NCBI RefSeq assembly: GCF_920984735.1
Contig: NZ_CAKLBU010000010.1
Location: 62,001-126,000 of the forward strand
Length of the DNA: 64,000 nucleotides
Direction of reading: 5' to 3'
Source: Pedobacter sp. Leaf250
GTDB lineage: Bacteria; Bacteroidota; Bacteroidia; Sphingobacteriales; Sphingobacteriaceae
Below, one piece after another: positions 9,333 to 18,021 of the stretch. Every line of letters starts with the position of its first letter. Position 1 is the first letter of the stretch. Both the position numbers and the translations under genes were made by a program. Below the pieces are notes generated by a model. It searched no databases. It saw only the letters and a list, made by a program, of their open reading frames with translations, and had not been told where the DNA came from.

Positions 9333-9980
9333 CTAAAACAATCCTTGCTGTTTAGCCTTTAAAATAGCTTCAGATCTGGAAGCAACATGAAGTTTTTTAT
9401 AGATGTGCTTAACATGTGTACGAACGGTTTCATAACTTATAAAAGCCTTGTCTGCAATTCCACGATAGTTATTTCCATCAACCATTAATGATAAAATTTC
9501 CTTTTCCCGGGCGCTAAGTTCAAAATCAGTTTCTTCTGGCTGAACTAAAATCACGTTTTTTCGCACAAAGAACTGCATCACTTTTTGTGCGATAGCCGAT
9601 GACATTGATGCCCCTCCATTATAAACCTCCTCAATGGCCTGTAAATGCTTTACAGGAGAATCAGTTTTTAAAATGTAGCCAGAAGCTCCAGCACAAAGCG
9701 CATTGAATATTTTATCACTATCGTTGAAAACAGTTTGAATCAGCACCTTAACTTCAGGAAATTGTTCAGTAATAATTTTTGTCGCTTCAATGCCTGTCCT
9801 CCCTGGCATTTCTATATCCATGAGCACCACATCGGGTCGACTAAACAAAATATCAGCTTCAACTTGATTTACATTAGGAAATGTTCCCGAACATACAAAA
9901 CCAGGCGTTCCATTTATAATGGTTTGCAAAGCCTCACGAATGAGTTTATTGTCTTCGAAGATTGCTATTTTTATTTCCAT
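9333..9980 (-). CDS. Response regulator, NarL/LuxR type
   Basis: 215 residues: a receiver domain with the phosphorylated Asp at about residue 55 (VVLMDIEMPG) and conserved Lys in ILKTD, then a LuxR helix-turn-helix near the C-terminus (LSAREKEILSLMVDGNNY, YETVRTHVKHIYKKL). It is a DNA-binding activator or repressor controlled by the kinase encoded 59 bases upstream (10040-11788). The target promoters are not evident. Confidence 0.92.
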   Translation of the reverse strand: MEIKIAIFEDNKLIREALQTIINGTPGFVCSGTFPNVNQVEADILFSRPDVVLMDIEMPGRTGIEATKIITEQFPEVKVLIQTVFNDSDKIFNALCAGASGYILKTDSPVKHLQAIEEVYNGGASMSSAIAQKVMQFFVRKNVILVQPEETDFELSAREKEILSLMVDGNNYRGIADKAFISYETVRTHVKHIYKKLHVASRSEAILKAKQQGLF

Positions 9981-10039
9981 TGTTGATTGTAAACATCAAA
10001 TATGAGCATGACTAATAAGTTTTGACATACCTCATTGGG

Positions 10040-11788
10040 TTATTTAATTGATAGGCGGATTTTGGTTCCAAAACCAATTATGCTCTCCATTTTCAAATCT
10101 GCATTAATTTCCCTTGCCCTACTCGCCATGTTAGTCAAACCGTTTCCCTTTCTCACTTCATCAATCAAAAACCCACTGCCATCATCGTTTATAATAATTT
10201 GAATGAGCCTTTGATAATGAGTAACTTTCACTATTATAGTTTTGCAATTACTGTACTTAACCGCATTGTTAATACCTTCTTTACAAATGAGATAAATATT
10301 TTTTCTCTGTTCCATGCTTAATTTTAACATGGCAAGAGATTCAGAAATATCAAATACGAGTTGAATATTTTTAACAGTGGTTAATTGAGCAGCAAAATCT
10401 TTCAATCTCTCCAAAAGGGAAAATAAATTATCCTGGTGTGGATGAACAGCCCAAACAATATCGTTCAGCTTGGCTACCATTTCGCCAGCGTTGTCTTTAA
10501 TTATATCAAGAGAATTGTTAACCGAATCATGTTCTTGATTTTTGATTTGTTCTTTTGTAATGTAACTATACATAGCAATGCCGCTTAAAGTTGCACCAAC
10601 TTCATCATGTAAATCCTGACTGATTTTACTCCTCAAATTAGCCAATCGTAAACGTTGTAAGGCATAATAGCGATAAGCGATAAATGCAATAATTATAGAC
10701 AACAACACCAATAACAATACATAAACTCTTGTATTTGCCAAACTTTGTTTATTTTCCGATTCGGCAAGTTCCAAATTAAAGATCAGTTTTTCGTTTTTTA
10801 AACCTGTTAGCAACAAGGTTTGAATTTGAGTATTGTTCCTGGCATATGTAGACGTTTGAATACGATTTTTCAATTCAAGCGTTTTAATAAGCTTTATTTG
10901 ATCATTATATTTCTTGTATAGTTTGATGGCTGTTTCTAAAAACATCAAGCTGTAAAAATCATTTAATTGAGGATACTTTTTGAGCAACATGAACCCCATT
11001 TCCAACTTTGAGAGCGCTTCTTTTTCCTGATCGTATGCTGCAGCACAATTTGCCAATCCGCTGTAACTATTTAATTCAACATCAAAATCATTTCCTGCTA
11101 GGGCAGCAATTCGGGTAGATTCAAAATATTTCTTCGCACTATCGATATTATTTTTCTGAAAATAAGCATTCCCTAAATTTAAGAAAGCCGTTGCTGTACC
11201 ACGTTTGGAATTTATTTGTTTTGATTCAGTTAATGATTCCCTGCTGTAGTATACGGCACTATCAGATTGATGCAGCTTTTCAAAAGCCTCTGCTAAATTA
11301 CCGTTGATGTGATGCGGTTTAGAAAGTTCGATATATTCTGCCGGGTATGGTGGCTGATGTGCAAATTTTAAACCCTTTCTAAAATATTTTACAGCATCTT
11401 TTAACTTATTATTATTCATATAAAACAAGCCTATGAAATTGCATGCATCGGCCATGAGAATGCTATCCTTTAATACGGAGGCGATGTTTTCTCCTTTAAA
11501 GGCTTCCTGTAAACCAAGTTCATGCAAATTATTATAATAGTAAACCTCCGCTTGCCTGGAGGTTAAGAAATAAGAGAAGAGTGATGGTTTACGATAACTA
11601 ACTTTTAGATAAATTTTATTTAGCCAAAGTTGCGCCGAATCATAGTGATCGGAGTTCATGTAATTATCAGCATTGTTAAATGCTTTTAAAATAAATTGCT
11701 CATCTTGCTTATTTAGATCGGGATTTGAATGCCCTTGGGCCGAAACAAATAAAGGGAACAATAAGAGTATGAGGAGGCGGCAATTCAT
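10040..11788 (-). CDS. TPR-containing sensor histidine kinase
   Basis: 582 residues. A signal peptide (1-17, ending FVSAQ) leads into a periplasmic region of TPR-like helices (about 40-340). A membrane segment follows (about 354-376), then a HisKA_3-type dimerisation domain with His394 in QDLHDEVGATLSG and an ATPase domain (EGINNAVKYSN, DDGSGF). It phosphorylates the LuxR-type regulator immediately downstream. TPR sensors in this phylum often detect protein or peptide signals; the stimulus here is unknown. Confidence 0.9.
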   Translation of the reverse strand: MNCRLLILLLFPLFVSAQGHSNPDLNKQDEQFILKAFNNADNYMNSDHYDSAQLWLNKIYLKVSYRKPSLFSYFLTSRQAEVYYYNNLHELGLQEAFKGENIASVLKDSILMADACNFIGLFYMNNNKLKDAVKYFRKGLKFAHQPPYPAEYIELSKPHHINGNLAEAFEKLHQSDSAVYYSRESLTESKQINSKRGTATAFLNLGNAYFQKNNIDSAKKYFESTRIAALAGNDFDVELNSYSGLANCAAAYDQEKEALSKLEMGFMLLKKYPQLNDFYSLMFLETAIKLYKKYNDQIKLIKTLELKNRIQTSTYARNNTQIQTLLLTGLKNEKLIFNLELAESENKQSLANTRVYVLLLVLLSIIIAFIAYRYYALQRLRLANLRSKISQDLHDEVGATLSGIAMYSYITKEQIKNQEHDSVNNSLDIIKDNAGEMVAKLNDIVWAVHPHQDNLFSLLERLKDFAAQLTTVKNIQLVFDISESLAMLKLSMEQRKNIYLICKEGINNAVKYSNCKTIIVKVTHYQRLIQIIINDDGSGFLIDEVRKGNGLTNMASRAREINADLKMESIIGFGTKIRLSIK

Positions 11789-11829
11789 TGATTAAAGATA
11801 TTAAAATATCAAACAATCAATTCATTAAA

Positions 11830-12114
11830 TCAAATTTGTGTTTTACTATATTTTTTCCAGGTTTCGAGTTTAGCCATTTGTCGGACTATATAAGCATCGG
11901 CAATTATTTCTGCAGAGCTTTTCCCTTCCACCGTTTCCAGCAGTTCTTTAAGTTTGTATTGATCAACATCAGCTTTATATAAAATCTGAATCAGTTTCTG
12001 GAAATCGTTATCTATCAGATAGGTAAAGGCATCAACCATTGCTGCCCTCAATTGATTTTCTGTGAGATTTTCATTGATGTCGAAATCTTTGCTGATAATT
12101 TGAATTAATGACAC
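11830..12114 (-). CDS. Conserved small protein, function unknown
   Basis: 94 residues, mostly alpha-helical, no signal peptide. It begins with GTG at 12114; the nearest in-frame ATG would remove a quarter of the protein. It contains LRAAMVDAFTYLIDNDF and a C-terminal RQMAKLETWKKYSK. Its position 41 bases before the TPR kinase on the same strand suggests possible co-transcription. I do not recognise the family. Confidence 0.6.
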   Translation of the reverse strand: MSLIQIISKDFDINENLTENQLRAAMVDAFTYLIDNDFQKLIQILYKADVDQYKLKELLETVEGKSSAEIIADAYIVRQMAKLETWKKYSKTQI

Positions 12115-12120
12115 TGAACT

Positions 12121-12305
12121 GGATTTTTACGTTAATAGATTTTAAGATTATTGTTGGCCATTTAGTATTAAGCAATGAAACATGAACAAGATTTTTAGGA
12201 TTTAGAGATTTTAAGATTATAGTTGACCACTTCGCATTAACCATTTCCCATCTTCCATTTTCCACTTCCTATTTTCCATTCCCTATTAACCATTTCCCAT
12301 TTTAC
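12121..12305. repeat. Intergenic repeat block: 35-bp near-direct repeat plus CCATTTCCCAT-like words
   Basis: Two 35-base near-copies lie at 12137-12171 and 12206-12240 (30 of 35 bases identical, starting AGATTTTAAGATTAT). They are followed by a pyrimidine-rich run (12241-12305) of CCATTTCCCAT, TTCCATTTTCCA and CCATTCCCTATT variants. No coding potential is convincing. Confidence 0.6.
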
Positions 12306-12317
12306 CTCTACCATCCC

Positions 12318-12728
12318 TTAAATCCATTTAATTTCCTGACAAAGCTCTATTAAAACCCCATTTGTACTTTTAGGATGCAAGAAACAAACCATTTTATTAT
12401 CGGCACCTTTTTTTGGCACCTCATTTAGCAACGTAAAACCATTTGCTTTCAGTCGCTCCATTTCTTCGAGAATATTATCAACCGCAAAGGCAATATGATG
12501 AATCCCCTCTCCTTTTTTCTCTAAAAATTTAGCGATTGCGCTATCATCAGATGTTGCTTCCAAAAGCTCAACTTTATTTTCACCAGTTTTTAAAAACGCT
12601 GTATTTACATGCTCTGAAGCCAAGATTTCGGTTTTATAACACGAAGTATTTAACAAAAGTTCGTAAAGCGGAACAGATTTATTCAGGTTGTTTACGGCAA
12701 TACCAATATGTTCTATCTTGTTCATCAT
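12318..12728 (-). CDS. mce: Methylmalonyl-CoA epimerase
   Basis: 136 residues of the vicinal oxygen chelate fold. It has two beta-alpha-beta-beta-beta halves with the metal ligands in EHIGIAV (His) and HHIAFAV (His) and a late Glu in GVLIELCQ. It converts (S)- to (R)-methylmalonyl-CoA, linking propionate and succinate metabolism in Bacteroidota. Two adjacent Met codons (12728 and 12725) could serve as the start. It diverges from iscS. The mutase and its cofactor genes are not here. Confidence 0.88.
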   Translation of the reverse strand: MMNKIEHIGIAVNNLNKSVPLYELLLNTSCYKTEILASEHVNTAFLKTGENKVELLEATSDDSAIAKFLEKKGEGIHHIAFAVDNILEEMERLKANGFTLLNEVPKKGADNKMVCFLHPKSTNGVLIELCQEIKWI

Positions 12729-12793
12729 TTAAAAAGGTTGGTTGAATGTAAAAATGCATGTTTTATCTATAACCTCATAGGGATTATTTATAA

Positions 12794-12821
12794 TTGTTCG
12801 AAAAGTTTTTTCGTATCTTTG
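12794..12821 (+). promoter_or_regulatory. iscS promoter, TTG-N17-TATCTTTG
   Basis: TTG at 12794-12796 and TATCTTTG at 12814-12821 with a 17-bp spacer match the Bacteroidota -33/-7 pattern. The ATG at 12845 is 23 bases after the -7 element. Confidence 0.7.
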
Positions 12822-12844
12822 TTTTAATAATTAACAGAACAGAG

Positions 12845-14056
12845 ATGAAACAGCCGATATATTTAGATAATAACGCCACAACACCTTTAGATCCTAGAGT
12901 GTTGGAAGCGATGCTACCTTACTTTACTGAGAAATTTGGAAATGCCGCAAGCCGTAATCACGCTTTTGGATGGGTGGCTGAAGAAGGAGTAGATTATGCT
13001 CGTGAGCAAGTAGCCAAATTAATCGGCTGTACTGAGAAAGAAGTGATTTTTACATCGGGCGCAACCGAAGCTGATAACTTGGCAATTAAAGGCGTGTTCG
13101 AAATGTACAAAGATAAAGGAAACCACATTATTACTGCGGTTACTGAACATAAAGCTGTATTGGATACTTGTAAACACCTTGAAAAAAATGGTGCAAGAGT
13201 AACTTATTTAGGCGTTAAAGAGGACGGTTTAGTTGATTTAGCTGAATTAGAAGCGGCGATGACTCCTGAAACGATTCTAGTATCGATTATGTATGGCAAT
13301 AACGAAATTGGTGTTATCCAACCGGTTAAAGAAATTTCGGCAATTGCACACAAGTATGGTGCTTTATTTATGACTGATGCAACGCAGGCGGTTGGTAAAA
13401 TTCCGGTTGATGTTAATGCAGATGGAATTGACTTAATGGCTTTTTCAGCACACAAAATGTATGGCCCTAAAGGTGTTGGTGCACTTTATGTTCGTAGAAA
13501 GAACCCAAGAGTAAAAGTAACTTCGCAAATGGATGGTGGTGGCCACGAACGTGGAATGCGTTCTGGTACGTTGAACGTTCCAGGTATTGTTGGTTTAGGT
13601 AAAGCTTGCGAACTTTGCCGTTTAGAAATGGAAAGCGAAACCATTCGTTTATCTGCATTACGCGATAAACTTGAATCGACTTTAAATAAAATGGAAGAAA
13701 GTTATGTGAATGGTAATACACAACATCGTTTACCACACGTAGCAAATATCTCTTTCAAATATGTTGAAGGTGAAGGTTTAATGATGGCAATGAGTGATTT
13801 AGCGGTATCTTCAGGCTCGGCTTGTACTTCAGCTTCTTTAGAACCATCTTACGTTTTAAAAAGCTTAGGTTTATCTGATGATTTAGCACACTCTTCTATC
13901 CGTTATGGTTTAGGAAGATTTACTACTGAAGAAGAAATTGATCAGGCCATTGCAGTAACTCAAAAAGCAGTTAATCACCTAAGAGAACTTTCTCCACTTT
14001 GGGAAATGTTTAAAGAAGGAATTGACTTGAGCAAAATTGAGTGGGCGGAACATTAA
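12845..14056 (+). CDS. iscS: Cysteine desulfurase IscS
   Basis: 403 residues, close to the E. coli length. The N-terminus is [11 protein letters not shown]; the PLP lysine is Lys204 in [10 protein letters not shown] and the sulfur-carrying cysteine is Cys327 in SSGSACTSA. It takes sulfur from cysteine as an enzyme persulfide and donates it to IscU. A longer frame beginning with TTG at 12794 overlaps the promoter and was rejected; the ATG at 12845 gives the canonical start. It is the first gene of iscS-iscU-iscA. Confidence 0.97.
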   Translation: MKQPIYLDNNATTPLDPRVLEAMLPYFTEKFGNAASRNHAFGWVAEEGVDYAREQVAKLIGCTEKEVIFTSGATEADNLAIKGVFEMYKDKGNHIITAVTEHKAVLDTCKHLEKNGARVTYLGVKEDGLVDLAELEAAMTPETILVSIMYGNNEIGVIQPVKEISAIAHKYGALFMTDATQAVGKIPVDVNADGIDLMAFSAHKMYGPKGVGALYVRRKNPRVKVTSQMDGGGHERGMRSGTLNVPGIVGLGKACELCRLEMESETIRLSALRDKLESTLNKMEESYVNGNTQHRLPHVANISFKYVEGEGLMMAMSDLAVSSGSACTSASLEPSYVLKSLGLSDDLAHSSIRYGLGRFTTEEEIDQAIAVTQKAVNHLRELSPLWEMFKEGIDLSKIEWAEH

Positions 14057-14060
14057 TTTG

Positions 14061-14229
14061 ATTGACGATTGTAGATTTACGAATTACGATTTGCGACCTA
14101 CATAGTTAAAAAAAAATAAGATTGTAGATTCTTTCATTAAACTTTTTAAGCTACAATCAAATAGAAATATAAATTTAATATTTTACGTTTGAAGGGCAAT
14201 CTAAAATCGTAAATCTAAAATCTAAAATA
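14061..14229. repeat. Imperfect palindrome between iscS and iscU
   Basis: The left part (14067-14094) carries GATTGTAGATTTACG and then ACGAATTACGATTTGC; the right part (14195-14229), read on the opposite strand, gives TTTAGATTTACGATTTT and TAGATTGC. The 16-base ACGAATTACGATTTGC (14079-14094) recurs exactly at 14668-14683. Confidence 0.6.
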
Positions 14230-14231
14230 TC

Positions 14232-14645
14232 ATGGCATATTCAGAAAAAGTAATTGACCATTACAATAACCCACGTAACGTAGGTACATTAAATAAAGAC
14301 AGTAAATTTGTTGGCACAGGCCTTGTTGGTGCACCAGAGTGTGGCGACGTGATGCGTTTGCAAATTGAAGTGAGTGAAGATAACGTAATCACTGATGCTA
14401 AATTTAAAACATTTGGCTGTGGTTCGGCTATTGCATCTTCATCTTTAGCTACAGAATGGTTAAAAGGAAAAACAATTGATGAGGCTTTATCTATCGATAA
14501 CATGGATATAGTTGAAGAATTGGCTTTACCTCCAGTAAAAATTCACTGTTCTGTGTTAGCAGAAGATGCAATTAAATCGGCTATTAATGACTATCGCGTT
14601 AAAAATGGCTTAGAAGCAATTGTATTAGAAAAATCGCACCACTAA
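14232..14645 (+). CDS. iscU: Iron-sulfur cluster scaffold IscU
   Basis: 137 residues. Cys37 (with Asp39), Cys63 and Cys106 are the scaffold ligands, and LPPVK at 99-103 is the HscA chaperone-binding motif. It builds [2Fe-2S] clusters using sulfur from IscS. It lies 175 bases after iscS, separated by a palindromic repeat, and 83 bases before iscA. No hscA, hscB or fdx gene is present in the window. Confidence 0.96.
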   Translation: MAYSEKVIDHYNNPRNVGTLNKDSKFVGTGLVGAPECGDVMRLQIEVSEDNVITDAKFKTFGCGSAIASSSLATEWLKGKTIDEALSIDNMDIVEELALPPVKIHCSVLAEDAIKSAINDYRVKNGLEAIVLEKSHH

Positions 14646-14649
14646 ACAG

Positions 14650-14726
14650 AATTTAGATTTTAGGTTGACGAATTACGATTTGCTATTCGTTTAAATCTAA
14701 AATTGTAAATCTAAAATCGTAAATCA
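14650..14726. repeat. Imperfect palindrome between iscU and iscA
   Basis: The left arm has TTTAGATTTTAGGTTGACG and ACGAATTACGATTTGC; the right arm, on the opposite strand, gives GATTTACGATTTTAG and ATTTACAATTTTAGATTT. It shares the exact 16-mer with the repeat at 14079-14094. The right edge is 2 bases before the iscA start and could mask its ribosome binding region in an RNA hairpin. Confidence 0.6.
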
Positions 14727-14728
14727 AT

Positions 14729-15055
14729 ATGATTACAATAACAGATAAAGCAAAAGAAAAAATCACCCACTTAATGCAGGATTCTGAAATGGGTTCTGAT
14801 TATTTTTTACGCGTATCAGTAAAAGGTGGCGGTTGTTCTGGATTATCTTACAATCTGGATTTTGATAACGAGGAACAAAAAGGTGATCAATTTTTTGAAG
14901 ATAGAGGAATTAAGATTGCGCTGGATATGAAATCATTTCTTTATTTGGCAGGAACTGAACTAGACTTTACTGATGGATTAAACGGAAAGGGTTTTAACTT
15001 TATCAACCCAAATGCAAGCCGCAGTTGCGGTTGTGGCGAAAGTTTTTCAGTTTAA
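14729..15055 (+). CDS. iscA: A-type iron-sulfur carrier IscA
   Basis: 108 residues. Cys36 (GGGCSGL) and Cys100/Cys102 (SCGCGESF) are the A-type carrier signature. It passes assembled clusters to apo-proteins or helps build [4Fe-4S] clusters. It is the third gene of the isc unit and is followed by a strong terminator, so the operon ends here. Confidence 0.95.
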   Translation: MITITDKAKEKITHLMQDSEMGSDYFLRVSVKGGGCSGLSYNLDFDNEEQKGDQFFEDRGIKIALDMKSFLYLAGTELDFTDGLNGKGFNFINPNASRSCGCGESFSV

Positions 15056-15077
15056 AACTCACTTATTAAAATATTTG

Positions 15078-15106
15078 AAGGCTTCGAAAATTTCGAAGCC
15101 TTTTTT
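15078..15106 (+). terminator. Rho-independent terminator after iscA
   Basis: Inverted repeat AAGGCTTCGA (15078-15087) with its complement ending at 15102, followed by a T run. It closes the isc operon. Confidence 0.9.
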
Positions 15107-15125
15107 GCTAATACATTTTTTTGGT

Positions 15126-15237
15126 TCTCGCAGATTCAAAATAATTCTTCGCTAAAAAGATAAAATAGCTTCCCTATTATTTCTAATGCTCGCGATATTA
15201 AAAAATTTAGCTGCGTAAATCCCTTTGATCTGCGGGA
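15126..15237. repeat. Imperfect palindrome of CGCAGATT-like words
   Basis: The left arm TCTCGCAGATTCAAAATAA with TTCTTCGC is matched on the opposite strand by TCCCGCAGATCAAAGG and TTACGCAGC. It fills most of the 324-base gap between iscA and the next gene, which otherwise holds only the terminator and no gene. Confidence 0.45.
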
Positions 15238-15379
15238 AATATCATGACCAAATCTGAGTAAATCATCATTAATCTATTTGAAATATTATTACAATTAAAT
15301 TGGTTACAAACATCAATTTGCAATATTAAACCAAAAAGCATTATTATTGTTAATTATATCGAATACCAAATAAAGAGCG

Positions 15380-17296
15380 ATGCCATTAATTAACGAATTT
15401 TCTACTGTACCAACCCTTTTAAGGAATGTTGTAAAGAACATTCACAAACCTGAAGAAACCTTTTTAATACATAAACAAGGTGCAGAATGGGTTGAAATTT
15501 CATTCGAGGATACGCTAAAAAGGGCTGATGCAGTTTCTGCATTCTTCTTAGAAAAAGGCATAAAAAAAGGAGATCGCTTAGGTTTAATGATAGAGAATTC
15601 ACCTGAATATGTTTATTACGACCAGGGTATTCAGCAAATTGGTGTTATTAATGTTTCCATTTATCCAACGCTATCTGAACAGGAAGTTGCATATATTATT
15701 AACGATTCGGGTATAAAAGGAATTTTAGTTGGGAATAATTTTCTTTATCGTAAGGTGCTTAAAGTTGCCTCCAATTGTCCAGCTTTAAAATATATTATTC
15801 CAGCTTTTAAAGATTTTGAAAAGGTAAATGTTCCTGCGGATGTTAAAGTGGAAATAATTGCTTTCTCTGATATATTGGCACTTAAGCATCAGGTTACAGC
15901 AGCCGAAAAAGCCGATATTGATCAATGCAGGACTTTGGTATTGCCTGAAGATGTTTCTTCATTAATTTACACATCAGGCACCACAGGAACCCCAAAGGGT
16001 GTAATGCTAACCCACCATAACTTTGTTAAAAATGTGGAAGTTTGTTTGCAACAAATTCCAGTGATAGATAAAACAGAAACCTTTTTATCATTCTTACCTC
16101 TGTCGCACGTATTTGAGCGCACTGCAACTTATCATGTTTGCTGTGCTCAAGGCTGTAAAATTGCTTTCGCTCAAAGTTTAGAGCTGTTGGCAAAAAACAT
16201 GGGCGAAGTTCGTCCAACGGTAATGAGTTGTGTTCCAAGATTATTAGAACGCATACATGATAAAGCCATAAAATCAGGAACTGCAGGTGGCGGCACTAAA
16301 GCAAAAATATTCACCTGGGCATTAGAAACCGGCAAAAAATTTAGGGTGAAAAAAGAAGCGGGTGAAAATCCGGGCATCATTCTATCAACCAAAAAGGCTG
16401 TTGCAGAGAAACTTGTTTTTAGTAAAATTAAAGAGAAAACCGGTGGCAGATTAAAATTTATGATTTCTGGAGGTGCTGCCTTACCTAAAAATGTTGGTGA
16501 ATTTTTTGGTGACTTAGGGATTAAAATTTTAGAAGGATTTGGTTTAACCGAAACCTCACCAGTAATGTCGGTTACAGAATACCACCGTCAGGTTTATGGA
16601 ACCGTTGGTCGAATTATTCCCGGTATAGAAGTTGGCATTCAGGATGTGGAAACTAAGGAAATTATTAATATCCAAACACATGATACATTTAATGAAGAAT
16701 TTGAGTGTGCAGAAGGTGAAGTAATTGTTCGCGGTCATTGCGTAATGAAAGGCTACTTTAACAAAACTGCAGAAACCGCTGAAGCCATTGATCGTGAAAT
16801 GTGGTTTCATACGGGCGATATCGGTCGTTTTTACAAAGGCAACCTTCAAATTACCGATCGTTTAAAAAACATGATTGTAAACGCCTATGGAAAAAACGTT
16901 TATCCAACTCCGGTAGAAAACATCTATTTAAAAAGCCCAAAAATTGATCAGTTATTCTTAATAGGCGATAAACGTGAATTTATTACTGCTATTATTATTC
17001 CAAACAGAGAAACACTCGAGGAAACCTTTAAGCTAAAACCTTCCTTTTTTGATGATGCTGATCCATTTATTCGCGAGCAGGAAATTATCGATTGGATGGA
17101 ACAAGACATCAAAAAAATCTCTAATGAACTGGCTAAGTTTGAGCGTATTAAAAACTTCAAAATTAAACGTAATCCATTTAATATTGATGATGGAGAGATT
17201 ACACCTACAATGAAGATAAAACGAAGAATTGTTGAGAAGAAATACGCAGAAACTATTGATGAAATGTATAAGGAGGAAGTTGAAGCAGACTCTTAA
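15380..17296 (+). CDS. Long-chain acyl-CoA synthetase
   Basis: 638 residues, an ANL-superfamily enzyme. The AMP/ATP-binding motif is YTSGTTGTPKGVMLTHHNF (about residues 197-215), followed by LSFLPLSHVFERT, FGLTETSP and the adenylate-hinge WFHTGDIGRF, ending with a C-terminal lid. It activates fatty acids with ATP and CoA for beta-oxidation or lipid synthesis. The length fits the eukaryote-like FAA1/LC-FACS branch common in Bacteroidota rather than the short FadD branch. It precedes a MaoC-like hydratase, consistent with fatty-acid metabolism. Confidence 0.9.
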   Translation: MPLINEFSTVPTLLRNVVKNIHKPEETFLIHKQGAEWVEISFEDTLKRADAVSAFFLEKGIKKGDRLGLMIENSPEYVYYDQGIQQIGVINVSIYPTLSEQEVAYIINDSGIKGILVGNNFLYRKVLKVASNCPALKYIIPAFKDFEKVNVPADVKVEIIAFSDILALKHQVTAAEKADIDQCRTLVLPEDVSSLIYTSGTTGTPKGVMLTHHNFVKNVEVCLQQIPVIDKTETFLSFLPLSHVFERTATYHVCCAQGCKIAFAQSLELLAKNMGEVRPTVMSCVPRLLERIHDKAIKSGTAGGGTKAKIFTWALETGKKFRVKKEAGENPGIILSTKKAVAEKLVFSKIKEKTGGRLKFMISGGAALPKNVGEFFGDLGIKILEGFGLTETSPVMSVTEYHRQVYGTVGRIIPGIEVGIQDVETKEIINIQTHDTFNEEFECAEGEVIVRGHCVMKGYFNKTAETAEAIDREMWFHTGDIGRFYKGNLQITDRLKNMIVNAYGKNVYPTPVENIYLKSPKIDQLFLIGDKREFITAIIIPNRETLEETFKLKPSFFDDADPFIREQEIIDWMEQDIKKISNELAKFERIKNFKIKRNPFNIDDGEITPTMKIKRRIVEKKYAETIDEMYKEEVEADS

Positions 17297-17445
17297 CGTT
17301 TCATAATAACTTGTTTTGGATACAGATATCTTCAACAATTAATTCAATCGATATAATTTCTTTAATAATATAAAATTTACCTACCTTCCAACTGTCAGAG
17401 TAATGTAATCTACAAATCTCTTTAAATGTGGCAATTGGTAAAAAT

Positions 17446-17904
17446 ATGGTGATAATTAATAGTTTTAAAGAGTACGAGTCATACTTAGGTACACAAATTG
17501 GTGCTTCCCAATGGCACAAAATCAATCAACAACAAATTGATAAATTTGCCGAGGCAACATTAGACTTTCAATGGATTCATTGTGATGAAGAAAAGGCAAA
17601 AAATAGTGGCCCTTTTGGTTCTACAATAGCTCATGGCTATTTAACCTTATCACTCATCCCCTATTTATGGAAGCAAATTGCAGATATTCAAAACGTAAAA
17701 ATGGAGGTGAATTATGGGATCGAAAAATTTAAGTTTAACAAACCTGTGCTGGTAAATGATGAAGTACAGTTGAGGGCCAAACTCATTGCCATTTCAGATT
17801 TAAGAGGAATAACAAAGGTGATTATTGAAGCTAATCTTGATATTAAAGGCCAAACTAAAACTGCTTATACCGGAAATGTTGTGTTTTTATATCATTTCAA
17901 TTAA
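17446..17904 (+). CDS. MaoC-like dehydratase
   Basis: 152 residues, a hotdog-fold hydratase. It shows the MaoC pattern of Asp and His in FAEATLDFQWIHCDEEKAKNSGPFG followed by IAHGYLTLSLIPYL. It probably hydrates enoyl-CoA or a related thioester. The start at ATG 17446 is preferred over the GTG at 17428, since MVIINSFKEY is the usual N-terminal layout of the family. The acyl-CoA synthetase lies just upstream (149-base gap). Confidence 0.85.
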   Translation: MVIINSFKEYESYLGTQIGASQWHKINQQQIDKFAEATLDFQWIHCDEEKAKNSGPFGSTIAHGYLTLSLIPYLWKQIADIQNVKMEVNYGIEKFKFNKPVLVNDEVQLRAKLIAISDLRGITKVIIEANLDIKGQTKTAYTGNVVFLYHFN

Positions 17905-17998
17905 TTAAAAATATTCACTAAATAGTCAATAAATAGATAATATCCCTATCTATCTTTTTAAGGGCTAAATACTATTATTAAACATCTTGCAAAATTCT

Positions 17999-18006
17999 TA
18001 CTTTTG
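17999..18006 (+). promoter_or_regulatory. -7 element TACTTTTG of lysS
   Basis: Exact TAnnTTTG match ending 15 bases before the ATG at 18022, leaving a short leader. No convincing -33 element is seen. It also covers the TTG that would otherwise be an upstream start. Confidence 0.55.
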
Positions 18007-18021
18007 CAAAAAATACCCGAA

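Noticed and set aside
12071..12265. 64-aa minus-strand frame across the 12121-12305 repeats
   Set aside because: It translates the repeat words themselves (for example repeated TIILKS) and overlaps the better 94-aa gene in another frame.
13204..13455. Antisense frames inside iscS and other long genes
   Set aside because: They are shadows of strongly supported genes and show no domain of their own.
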